DNA of 64,000 bases from assembly GCA_025175895.1 (NCBI GenBank), contig CM045996.1, positions 113,015,179-113,079,178 of the forward strand, given 5' to 3'. Under the pieces are notes generated by a model. It did no database searches. It was not told the origin of the DNA and saw only the letters and a list, made by a program, of their open reading frames with translations. Each line of letters begins with the position of its first letter. The first letter of the stretch is position 1. This stretch comes from Wurfbainia villosa (Eukaryota; Streptophyta; Magnoliopsida; Zingiberales; Zingiberaceae). Positions 1-9,706 of the stretch are shown piece after piece. A program made the translations under genes and the position numbers.

Positions 1-1404
1 CAAACTAGATGACCAAGGGAATATTACTAGGAATAAGACAAGATTAGTTGCAAGGGGCTTTAATCAAGTTGAAGGACTTGACTATGATGAAACATATGCC
101 CCGGTTGCTAGGTTAGAGTCTATTAGAATACTATTAGGGTATGCCTCCTATATGGGTTTCAAACTCCATCAAATGGATGTTAAATCGGCATTCCTAAATG
201 GGTTTATTAAGGAAGAAGTATATGTAGAACAACCTCCTGGGTTTGAGAATATGGACTATCCAAACCATATATACAAGTTTAGGAAAGCTTTGTATGGTTT
301 GAAACAAGCTCCCCGGGCTTGGTATGAAAGATTATCATCTTTCTTAATCTCTAAGGACTTTAAGAGGGGTAGTATAGATCAAACTCTATTTATAAAGTCA
401 ACATCAACGGACATCTTTGTAGCCCAAGTATATGTTGATGATATTATCTTTGGGTCAATAAATGATGAACTTCTCCAAGACTTTATTAAGAATATGGAAA
501 AAGAGTTTGAAATGAGTCTAGTTGGGAATTAAATTTCTTCCTAGGATTGCAAGTCAAACAAACAAGTGAAGGAATTTATATTTACCAAATCAAATATACT
601 AAGGAAATGATTAAGAAATTTGGTATGGAAAATGCTAAGGTAGTTTCAACTCCAATGGAAATCAATACAAAAATAGATAGTGATAATGAAGGAAAACAAA
701 TTGATCTTACACTCTATAGGAGCATGATTGATAGCCTTTTGTACCTAACCACTAGTAGACCCGATATATTATTTGCGGTTGGTATGTGTGCTAGGTACCA
801 ATCATGTGCAAAAGAATCTCATTTAGTTGCTGTTAAGAGAATCTTAAGATACATTAAAGGCATACTAAATGTAGGACTATGGTACCCTAGGACTAGGTCT
901 TTTGATTTGGTTGGGTACACCGATTCCGATTATGCCGGTTGCAAATTGGATCGGAAGAGTACTAGTGGTGGATGTCAATTCCTTGGGTCCTCCCTAGTTA
1001 GTTGGAGTAGTAAGAAGCAACCTTGTGTTGTCCTATCCACCACCGAAGCCGAATATGTGGCTATGGGTGGTTGTGTACCTCAACTTCTATGGATGAAACA
1101 TACTTTAGAGGACTATGAGCTATCTTACTCCAACATAAAAGTATTTTGTGACAATGTGAGGACCATAAACTTGACCAAAAATCCGGTGCATCACTCTAGG
1201 ACTAAGCACATTGAAGTGAAACATCACTTCATTAGAGATCATGTGGCTAAGGGGGACATTGAGCTTAATTACATTGAATCTAAGTCCAACCTAGCTGACA
1301 TCTTTACCAAGTCTCTCCCCGAAATAGAATTTTCATCACTTAGGAGAGAACTTGGAATGTGCAGTAGAATGTATGTAGGTTTGCATGATCCCATAAAAAT
1401 CTAG
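1..1404 (+). pseudogene. Sirevirus A pol, C-terminal part (reverse transcriptase and RNase H)
   Basis: This is the 3' end of a Ty1/copia pol polyprotein, whose RT and RNase H copy the element RNA into DNA in virus-like particles. The frame is already open at base 2, so the gene begins outside the window. Visible RT motifs are the MDVKSAFLNG block near 175, LYGLKQAPRAWYERL near 290 and the catalytic YVDD near 433. A one-base loss near 530 shifts the frame; the second part starts at about 543. The RNase H part has GYTDSDYAGCKLDRKSTSG near 915, STTEAEY near 1037 and a C-terminal KHIEVKHHFIRDH block. The protein ends with the LGMC-type tail usual in Sireviruses. Lineage is inferred from similarity to Sirevirus B in this window (36027-39114) and from the shared 3' region. 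Certainty is high for copia RT/RNase H and good for Sirevirus. Confidence 0.93.
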
Positions 1405-1900
1405 GTTTTATACCTCTAACCATCTCACAATAGACCTAAGAAACCATGATTTGTGTATTTAGCCACCTAGAAATCATGTGAGATGTTAGGAAGATGCACT
1501 TGGTTCATCATGCTTGTTATGATGCATTACCATGAGCCAAAGTGTCATCTAGAGACATTAATCCTTCATTGGATCAATCATTGGGAAGGCTTATGTATAA
1601 TTAATGTGCATATAGCTCCAAGAATATGATTGGAAATGTCAAATAAAACAAAATTTAAACTATGTTTATCAAACCTTGAGAAACAATTTTCAATTGATAA
1701 GCCAAAGTGATACAAAGTTTGCAAAAATATCCTAACTTTTGCAAAATCTCAAGATTGCATCAATATCAAAATCTAGAGGTGATATATTTTTAAAATAATT
1801 TTTCCTTGATAGGAAATGATCTAACAACATTAACCACAAAATTTCATAATTTTTTGATCTTTATTGAATTAATTATGAATTTTTTAATCTGGCCAAAAAG
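1405..1900 (+). other. Sirevirus A post-pol noncoding region
   Basis: AT-rich sequence with no supported gene. The segment near 1415-1490, with a 'gagatgttagg' stretch, matches the corresponding region after pol in Sirevirus B (about 39215-39290). It is therefore conserved element sequence rather than host DNA. Confidence 0.6.
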
Positions 1901-1904
1901 GCTA

Positions 1905-2190
1905 TCAGACTGATATCAGTCGACTGGCGCTTATCGCCAGTTCGACTGATACGACGATATCGAACCGGGCTTACCCGGTTCGCTATCAGTTCGACTGCCA
2001 TTTATGGCAGTCGACTGCCGCGCACAGAAGCACTCGTATGCGACTGGCCGGTTCGACTGATCTCCATCAGTTCGACTGCCATTTATGGCGCGATCGATTA
2101 CAAGCATGAAGCACTCGTCGTATGAGATCGCCGCCTGATTCCGATCTCCATCGGTTTGATCGCCGACTAACGGCAATGATCATTGCCGCA
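1905..2190. repeat. Cluster of short hairpins and CAGTCGACTG-type palindromes
   Basis: Several perfect or near-perfect stem-loops follow each other. One is CTGGCG with loop ctta (about 1923-1940). Another is GAACCGGG with loop ctta (about 1963-1982). A third is GACTGCCA with loop ttta (about 1995-2014). There is a palindrome CGGCAATGATCATTGCCG near 2171-2188. Copies of the palindromic core AGTCGACT lie between them. The same core recurs at 4196-4265 and 5490-5530 and in the LTRs of Sirevirus B. CpG-rich palindromes are a known noncoding feature of Sireviruses; the four-base-loop hairpins are what is seen here. Confidence 0.7.
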
Positions 2191-2457
2191 GTTTTTAGGG
2201 TTTTCCCACCGGTTTGACTCGCCAAAACTTCCCGACCTTCCTTCTTTTCCTCTTCCGATGAAATTCCATCGCACTTCTCTCGCCGTTCTCCCTCATTTTC
2301 TAGTGACTTCACCGACCGGTGCTCCCATTTGAGGTGTTCTCTGACTCGAGGTCCACCTCTTCTCACCCGGTTCACGCCCTAGTCTTCACCACAGACCACT
2401 CGCTCGGCTAGGGTTTCGTGGACACTCGCGTCCGGCACCTTTCTTTGATATTTCACC

Positions 2458-3790
2458 ATGCCACCTAGGTAAACCCTCATCCCTGCTCACTGTTTGGTTG
2501 TTCCTATAGTTTTGTTTCACTAACCGGTGTTTGTTTTGTTGTCTTTGTGTATGCATTCATCATCCTTAACCTACATTGCTCTTTTCGCACATTTAGACTT
2601 AAGCATTATGCATCTAAGCGTGCCCGGGTTCCACCGACCAACGAGGGCCCGTCGAACCCTCCACCCATTGTCGACCCTAGATTTCCAAACTCCGCACTTG
2701 AAAATGCCTTCAATAAAAATAAATTTCAACTCATTCCACCTCGATCAATGGACCCAAATTTTCTTAAGGACTACTGCTTTGATATTGTTCAAATCATCCA
2801 ATTCTACAAACTTGAATCATTAGTCTTTTGTGAACATCATGTCAATATCACTCTTCTTTCTGAATTCTTTAACAATTTACGACCGGTTGGAGATGGCTCG
2901 AGATACTAGACTCGCATTGCTCAGTGCGATCTGGATTTCAGCCCCCAGATCTGGACCGATTTTCTCGGATGTCTCTCTTCCGAGAATGATTTCATTTTGT
3001 ATCCGTCTTGGAGTGATCCACTTCCACCTCCCTTTGAGGAGATTTCTCTAGATTCACTTCATACTACTTTCTATAACTCTCCTCGTCCTTTGAACACCAA
3101 TCTCTTTCAATCCCAAGAGCTTTCTGCTTCTGACAATGTCCTTTATAAGGTCATTGCTCACTGTCTTCTTCATATTGTTACACGCGGATTGGCCTTGGTT
3201 CGACCTACACATTTCCTTCTCATGCATATCCTTCGTCAGTACTTAGACATCGACATTGGTCTCAACACCTTCCACTTCATTACTCATTTCATAAAGCCAA
3301 ATAATGGGAAGGTTCATATGCCTTTTGGAAATGTCCTTACTCAGTGGCTTAGTTCCGTAGGCATTGATGTCAACATAGGGGTCATTAAAATCATGAATAA
3401 AAAATATGACCAGATGACTCGTCGAAGCTTCTGCTTGGTGGGCTTGAAGGCCAGCAAGGGGTCCGTTTTCTGGGACCCTGCACGACGGCCAGCAGGCGGC
3501 GCTCCGGCACCAGAGGATGTCGCTGCTGCAGGAGATGCTGAGGGTGTTGCCAGACTCATCCTTCATTGCCTGCTTCGATGCTTTTGTAGAGCGGGTAGAT
3601 ACACGTCTTGAGGAGCTTCGCTTGGGCCAACAGGAGCTTCACGAGCATCGTGGAGCCTCTCCTCGTGAGTGGGATGCATCGGCAGCAGCAGGACATTTTG
3701 GTGATTCTCCGCCCTCCTGCACCCGGACACCCACCTCCTCACGATGGTTCGTCATCTGCACCGATGGATGCCGATGATGACGATATTTAG
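2458..3790 (+). pseudogene. Sirevirus A extra ORF downstream of pol (env-like / plant transposon protein-like)
   Basis: Sense-strand gene between pol and the 3' LTR, where some Sireviruses carry an env-like ORF. The ATG at 2458 is followed after four codons by a GT donor (2469). An AG acceptor at 2595-2596 restores the frame, giving a 128-bp intron. Exon 2 runs in the same frame with one in-frame TAG at 2907-2909. The central part (about 2990-3360) contains a VHMPFGNVLTQWL-type block resembling the 'putative plant transposon protein' family. After about 3480 the frame moves twice: a stretch with leucine heptads (about 3517-3660), then an acidic tail ending in DADDDDI at 3790. No signal peptide or convincing membrane segment is seen, so a true envelope role is not supported. 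Function is unknown. Intron placement is inferred from splice sites and frame. Confidence 0.6.
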
Positions 3791-4396
3791 CTAGACTGTT
3801 TTTGTTATTTTCCTTTTGGTCGTATGTACGACACAAACTCCAACTTGTGTAATGATTTTTGATTAATGAAATGAAGTTGTCTTTTGTTTAGTTCATTTCT
3901 ATTAGTGCCTACATTACTATAATTTGTTATTTTCAAGTTTATAAATTGAGCACATAGTACTAAGTTATGAATATTGATACGATACAATTCCACTTTTGCT
4001 TCATATTTTTATCATTTTGAATATCGTATCAATCCATTAATCTGATGAGCATGTTCTTCGTCTAATATTTTTCATATGTTATATTAGTCGAATAAAATGT
4101 GTATGACGAGTTTCGTGATTTTTGGACATCCACGGAATTTTCTACGCATTTTTAAACCTTGACTGAAAAATTTAGATTTCAGATTTGTCTGATATCAGTC
4201 GACTGTCGTTATTGGCAGTCGACTGCCAAGGCCGGCAGTTGACTGATGACAATTCCAGTCGAACCAGTGACACTGTTTTGGAATAGAAAATGGTTTTTCA
4301 TCGGTTAAGAGGTCCAATTTTGGAAGTTATATGATTCCCACAGTATATACATGATAACTTGTATGGAAAGAAGGATCTTCTTGATGCACTAGTTTA
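3791..4396 (+). other. Noncoding 3' region of Sirevirus A
   Basis: AT-rich sequence without a supported ORF. A second group of AGTCGACT palindromes lies at about 4190-4265, including two copies flanking a GCAG stem. Nothing else recognised. Confidence 0.5.
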
Positions 4397-4719
4397 GGGG
4401 GAGCTACATCCCTTAATTCTATAATTGTTGGTGCAAAGCTAGGACATATTTGCCTATTCTATTGATTATGCTTTGCTTCACATATTATTTCCACATCATG
4501 AATCATGTCTTGGATTAAGGGGGAGCTTCATATCAATTTTATACCTTAGTTCAAGATGTGTTAATTATAATTCTTTCCTGCACTTATTGGATAAAATCTT
4601 CTCTTTTTGTTGTATGTCAAAGGGGGAGAAGGGATATTTAAGTTAGAATTCATATTGAAATATGTTTATATGTTAAAGACCTAACTTAAATGATTGTCAA
4701 ACATCAAAAAGGGGGAGAT
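4397..4719 (+). promoter_or_regulatory. Series of polypurine tracts before the Sirevirus A 3' LTR
   Basis: Four GGGGGAG-type tracts occur at about 4397, 4518, 4622 and 4706. The last one, AAAAAGGGGGAGAT, directly abuts the LTR start TGTTGG at 4720 and is the expected primer for plus-strand DNA synthesis. Repeated upstream copies are a known Sirevirus trait and are also present in Sirevirus B. Confidence 0.8.
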
Positions 4720-5936
4720 TGTTGGTGCAACAATGCCCCAAGCATTTATATATTTTGATGTTTGGATAATCATCTAAGTTAGGCAATATTTTGTGATCTA
4801 ATTGTGAACATGGTTAAGTGACAGGAAAATCCAAGTATGAAGACTTGGTAAAAGACAAGTCCAAGTGTGATCTTGGCAAAGAGAAGTCAAAGGAAATGTC
4901 TTGGCGGCGTAAGTCCAAGCATGTAGTCTTGGCGTAAGAGTCCAAGCACTTGGCAAAGAAAGACCAAAGGCAAGTCTTGTACATAAGTCCAAGCATATAG
5001 TCTTAGCGAAAGTCCAAGCGCATTTTGGCAAAGAAGAAACCCAAAGCATGACGAAATCAAGGAAGCTAAGGCAACATGGATGGAGTCGTGGACTCGTGAG
5101 AAATCTCGAGGCGCAAGACTGATGGAGAAGCTAGAAGGTTACGTCTAGGCTTAGGGTATATTTTAAAGTATGAATTAGTCATATTAGTGTGCACGATCGA
5201 ACATGGTGTCACGAATCGCCTTTAAAATGCAGATTAGAGGTTGGAGGGTTGGCGATCGATCGGGGTTATCTCATGAATCGGCCGAGAGTCAACTCGCACT
5301 GATCGCCACATACAAGCTTAGCAATGATCGCCATTATTGGCGCCGATCGCCACGGTCAAAGGCTCGTGAGCCGATCGCCGGCTATTTAGCGATGACGAAT
5401 CGCCATCGCTGGGCCGATCGATAGTCTTTCCATTGGCGATGACGATGGCAAATCCCGTAAATCTGGCTGTTCAGATGCCATTAGAATCAGCGGCAGTCGA
5501 CTGATGAAAGTCATCAGTCGACTGATAGACCTCCAACAGGAAAAAGAGGCTCTTTCCTATAAAAAGAGGCCAAGGGGAGCAAGAAGAGGCTAATGTTTAT
5601 ATTCTGATCATTCTCCTAAGCTCCCACAAGTTTTCCAAGCTTTCTAAGTGTATTAATTTATTTTCTCCTCTCAAATCTTCATTATCATCTTTTGTAAGAA
5701 GAGGAGGTCTTTGTAAAGAGAAAGTTTATTAGTGAAGATTGATTTGGGTTGATCCACCTTAAGGATCGCCGTGGAGTAGGAGCGTTATCTCCGAACCACG
5801 TAAAAGCTTCCGCGTTAGCATTGCATTTTCGTTTCTATTATTATTGTATTTGTTGTGTTTCCACTAATCTTTTTGTAGAAAACGAAAAGAGGCTATTCAC
5901 CCCCCCCCCTCTAGCCGTTCAAGGATCCTACACACA
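4720..5936 (+). repeat. Sirevirus A 3' LTR
   Basis: Begins with TGTTGGTGCA immediately after the PPT. Ends at about 5932-5936 after a C-rich run and a CTCTAGCC motif, the same end structure as the Sirevirus B LTR (33575-33605). A TATAAAAA box lies at 5558-5565. AGTCGACTG palindromes at 5490-5530 form a hairpin with a short loop. Positions 5250-5460 carry many GATCGCC words where related sequence has CAGTCGACTGCC. The right edge runs straight into the tail of another copia LTR, sharing a CACATCATCT-like microhomology, so the exact last base is uncertain. Confidence 0.85.
4830..5050. repeat. Diverged direct repeats inside the Sirevirus A LTR
   Basis: Five or so imperfect copies of AAGTCCAAGCAT followed by TAGTCTTGGC-type sequence, spaced 30-65 bp. 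They lie in the U3 part of the LTR. No function can be assigned from sequence. Confidence 0.6.
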
Positions 5937-6276
5937 TCATCTTTAACACGAGGCTAGTAACTCGTACGAAGACGAGGCTCGTGACTTTGTGAAGTCATCC
6001 CGAAGATACTCGGCGTGGATACGGATAGAGGTGATTCTAGCGAGGATCGCTCCGGTTGATGTCTTTCCCACTACACGTGATACGTCAGGTATACGTAGTA
6101 TAAATTTCCTTTTATTACAAAATTTGAATTTATGGTTATGTCTACACATGTTGTACTATGCATGCGTGTGGTATGTGTGTTGTAATAAATTAGATTTATT
6201 ATTTTTTTCTTCCGTTGTACACATGTTTACGAAACATGTTCGAACACACACTCACCGCGGTGCCGAAAACCCAACA
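5937..6276 (+). repeat. Copia B LTR tail, first (left) copy, truncated
   Basis: Matches the last part of the full copia B LTR at 14612-14961 (CACGAGGCTAGT block, GTCTACACATGTTG block, and the end GCCGAAAACCCAACA). The left part is missing at the junction with the Sirevirus A LTR. It is followed directly by a PBS (TGGTATCAGAG at 6278), so it behaves as the end of a 5' LTR. Confidence 0.85.
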
Positions 6277-7669
6277 GTGGTATCAGAGTCCAGGTTGTAT
6301 TTCGACATAATCGTAAAATTGTTTTGCGATAGTCATAATGGTATTTATGGAAATTTTCTACTTTTGGAAAGTTAGAAGTATTTATGAAAATTTTCTACTT
6401 TTGAAAAGTTAGAAGTATTTATGGAAATTTTTAATTTTGGAAAGTCTAGAAACATTTATGGAAATCTTCTACTTTTGGAAAGTTAGAAGTATTTATGGAA
6501 ATTGATATTTTTCATAAATAAAATATTTGATTAAATTTGGAAATTTGTTTCCTAATTTAATCATGATTTGATTTGAGAAATCAAATCTTAAAATATTTTA
6601 TTTCCATAAGTAGTTTTGATGATTTAGAAAATTTGTTTCCTAAATTGACTTTCCTTAATCAACACTTTCCACAAATAAAATATGTGATTAGATTTGAAAT
6701 TTTTTTTCCTAATTTAATCATGATTTGATTTGGAGAATCAAATCTCAAACATATTTTATTTCCATAAATAGTTATGACATGTAAGGAAATTTTGTACATG
6801 TTATAATTGTATGTCATGTAATTGCATTAGATGCATATCATTATGCTATGCATGTCGTGACATGTAGATGTATGCCATGTATGTCATGCCATGTAGATAA
6901 TAATTATTTGAATGCAAAGAGGATGAGACATAAAAACCCTTACTCAATATTAAAGCCTACATCTTCCATTAATATGGTTAGAACCAGAGTTCCGTTTCTT
7001 GTCTGGGTTGTTGGACTCTCTCCAAGCCCGGCTCGAACCCGAACATGTTCAAACAATGGAATAGTTTAATACTAATATGGTAAGAGTCAGAGGTCAATCG
7101 TTAGCTTTGATTGTTGGACTCTCTCCAAGTTGGGCTAATTGGTTGAATGTGCTCTAACCATATTAAAACTATTTCTCGATTAATGGGTTGGCTTTAACCT
7201 GGAGCATCGACTTGTTGGACTCTCTCCAAGGTCGATGTGAAGGGAGGTGAAGTTGGGTGCTATGCATATGATGCATACTTGTTAATGTGTTAACAACCCG
7301 ATGTATGTGTGAACATTCAATTAGTTGATAGCACATTGTGATAGTTGCATATATGTGATATGCAATCGGTATATTTGATACCTACCATCATAGTTATGAA
7401 TGGCTTATTGGACTCTCTCTAAGGTTGTTCATATCTATGTTGGATATCAGCTCATTCGGAGATGGACCTACGATATCCCGAAGTGATTTTGGGGTTTTTG
7501 AAATTCGAAAAATGAATGGGATTTATAAATGTATATTAATTAATTTTAAATCATCTTTATCATATATGCTCGATTTGTATTTCTAGGATAATTGATTGAT
7601 CATGATGTCTTTTAATTTGCACTCTATCTTGGATTCAAATAAATTGACTGTGCCAAACTTCTTGGACTG
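6277..7669 (+). other. Copia B PBS, 5' leader and first gag codons, left copy
   Basis: The PBS at 6278-6288 matches the 3' end of plant initiator tRNA-Met. The leader is AT-rich and carries four copies of TTGTTGGACTCTCTCCAAG or a variant (about 7008, 7111, 7212, 7406). An ATG at 7605 starts a gag-like reading frame of about 21 codons, similar to the gag start at 9404. It stops abruptly where LTR sequence begins again at 7670. The whole block is a diverged duplicate of 8103-9466. Confidence 0.8.
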
Positions 7670-8102
7670 TTGACGAATACCTCTCCGGAGAAGCGAGTTT
7701 TGGGTACTCATTTTTAAATCCGAATTTTGATTCAGATTGTGATCTTCTCTCGATCACATCATCTTCGACACGAGGCTAGTGACTCGTATGAAGATGAGGC
7801 TCATGGATTTGTGAAGTCATCCCGATGATACTCGGCATGGAAACGGATAGAGTCGATTCTAGCGAGAGTCATTCCGGTTGATGTCTTTTTCGCTACACGT
7901 GATATATCAGGTATATGTAAAGTAATTTCCTTTTATTGCAAAAAATTTGAAACTACGATTATATCTACACATGTTGTACTATGCATGCGTGTGGTGTGTG
8001 TGTTGTAATAAATTAGATTTATTATCTTTTATTTCTTCCGCTGCACACATGTTTATGAAACATGATCGAACACACACTCGCCGCAGTGCCGAAAACCCAA
8101 CA
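7670..8102 (+). repeat. Copia B 5' LTR tail, second copy
   Basis: Aligns by eye with 14528-14961 of the 3' LTR from the TTGACGAATACCTC block to the terminal CCAACA. Only the last 433 bases of a 2.2-kb LTR are present. The left edge is fused to the gag fragment of the preceding copy. It is followed by a PBS. Confidence 0.85.
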
Positions 8103-8103
8103 A

Positions 8104-8115
8104 TGGTATCAGAGC
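8104..8115 (+). promoter_or_regulatory. Copia B primer-binding site (tRNA-Met)
   Basis: TGGTATCAGAGC, complementary to the 3' end of plant initiator tRNA-Met, two bases after the LTR end CCAACA. It primes minus-strand DNA synthesis. Confidence 0.9.
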
Positions 8116-9403
8116 TCAGGTTGTGTTTCGATATAATCGTAAAATTATTTTGCGATAGTCGTAATTGTATTTATGAAAATTTTCTACTTTTGAAAATTTA
8201 GAAGTATTTATGAAAATTTTCTAATTTTGGAAAGTCTAGAAGTATTTATGGAAATCTTCTACTTTTAGAAAGTCTAGAAGTATTTATGAAAAATAACACT
8301 TTTCATAAATAAAATATTTGATTAGATTTGGAAATTTATTTCCTAATTTAATCATGATTTAATTTGGGAATCAAATCTAAAATATATTTTATTTCCATAA
8401 ATAGTTTTGACAATTTAGGAAATTTATTTCCTAAATTAAATTTGGCTTTCCTTAATTAACACTTTTCATAAATAAAATATGTTATTATATTTGAAAATTT
8501 GTTTCCTAATTTAATTATGATTTGATTTGGAGAATCAAATTTCAAACATATTTTATTTCCATAAATAGTTATGACATATAAGAAAATTTTTGTACATGTC
8601 ATAATTGTATGTCATGTAATTGCATTAGATGTATATCATTATGTCATACGTGTCGTGACATGTTGATGTATGTCATGTATGTCATGTCATGTAGATAATA
8701 GTTATTAGCTTGCAAAGAGGATGAGACATAAAAACCTTTACTAAATATTAAAGCCTACATCTTCCATTAATATGGTTAGAACCAGAGTTCTATTTCCTGT
8801 TTGGGTTGTTGGACTCTCTCCAAGCCCGGCTCGAACCGGAACATGTTCAAACAATGGAATAGTTTAATACTAATATGGTAAGAGTCAGAGGTCAATCATT
8901 AGCTTTGATTGTTGGACTCTCTCCAAGTTGAGCTAATTGGTTGAATGCGCTCTAACCATATTAAAACTATTTCTCGATTAATGGGTTGACTTTAACCTGG
9001 AGCATCGACTTGTTGGACTCTCTCCAAGGTCGATGTGAAGGGAGGTGAAGTTGGGTGTTATGCATATGATGCATACTTGTTAATGTGTTAACAACCCGAT
9101 GTATGTGTGAACATTCAATTAGTTGATAGCACATTGTGATAGTTGCATATAAGTGATATGCAAACGGTATATTTGATACCTACCATCGTAGTTATGAATA
9201 GCTTGTTGGACTCTCTCCAAGGTTGTTCATATCTATGTTGGATATCAGCCCATTCGGAGATGGACCTACAATCTCCCGAAGTGATTTTTGGGGTTTTTGA
9301 AATTCGAAAAATGAATGGGATTTATGGATGTATGTTGATGCATTTTAAATCATCTTTCTCATATATGCTTGATTTGTATTTCTAGTTTAATCACTTGATC
9401 ATT
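8116..9403 (+). other. Copia B 5' leader, second copy
   Basis: Noncoding leader between PBS and gag, parallel to 6290-7604. It again contains four copies of the TTGGACTCTCTCCAAG motif (about 8808, 8911, 9012, 9207). No ORF in it is supported. Confidence 0.75.
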
Positions 9404-9706
9404 ATGTCTTTGAATTTGCGCTCTATTTTGAATTCGAATAAATTGATTGGGTCGAACTTCTTGGACTGACTTAAAAACTTGAGAATTGTTCTCAAGGTGG
9501 AAAAGCTTGTATATGTCCTCGAAGAGCCTCTTCCTGCCCGTCCTAGTGATAACGCAACTCTTGACCAATTGTTGGCTTATCAAAAACATGTGAGTGATTC
9601 TGAACAAGTGAGTTGCATCATGCTAGCCGCGATGGTACTCGAGCTGTGGAAGCAGCATGAGCATATGGATGCTAGCCCCATCTTCTTCAGATATATTCGT
9701 TATTGA
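9404..9706 (+). pseudogene. Copia B gag, N-terminal fragment
   Basis: The ATG at 9404 begins a typical Ty1/copia gag start (MSLNLRSILNSNKL block). An in-frame TGA at 9467 sits where the family has Trp. The frame then continues through an RIVLKVEKLVYVLEEPLP block to about 9672. The rest of gag, including the UBN2 core and zinc knuckle, is missing: the sequence passes directly into protease sequence. A functional capsid protein could not be made. Confidence 0.85.

Noticed and set aside
2458..3790. Endogenous virus envelope gene
   Set aside because: No signal peptide, fusion peptide or membrane anchor is visible, and the similarity is to plant transposon proteins.
6278..6288. TGGTATCAGAG words as tRNA gene remnants (also 8104, 33608, 43887)
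   Set aside because: They directly follow LTR ends and are primer-binding sites; no tRNA cloverleaf surrounds them.
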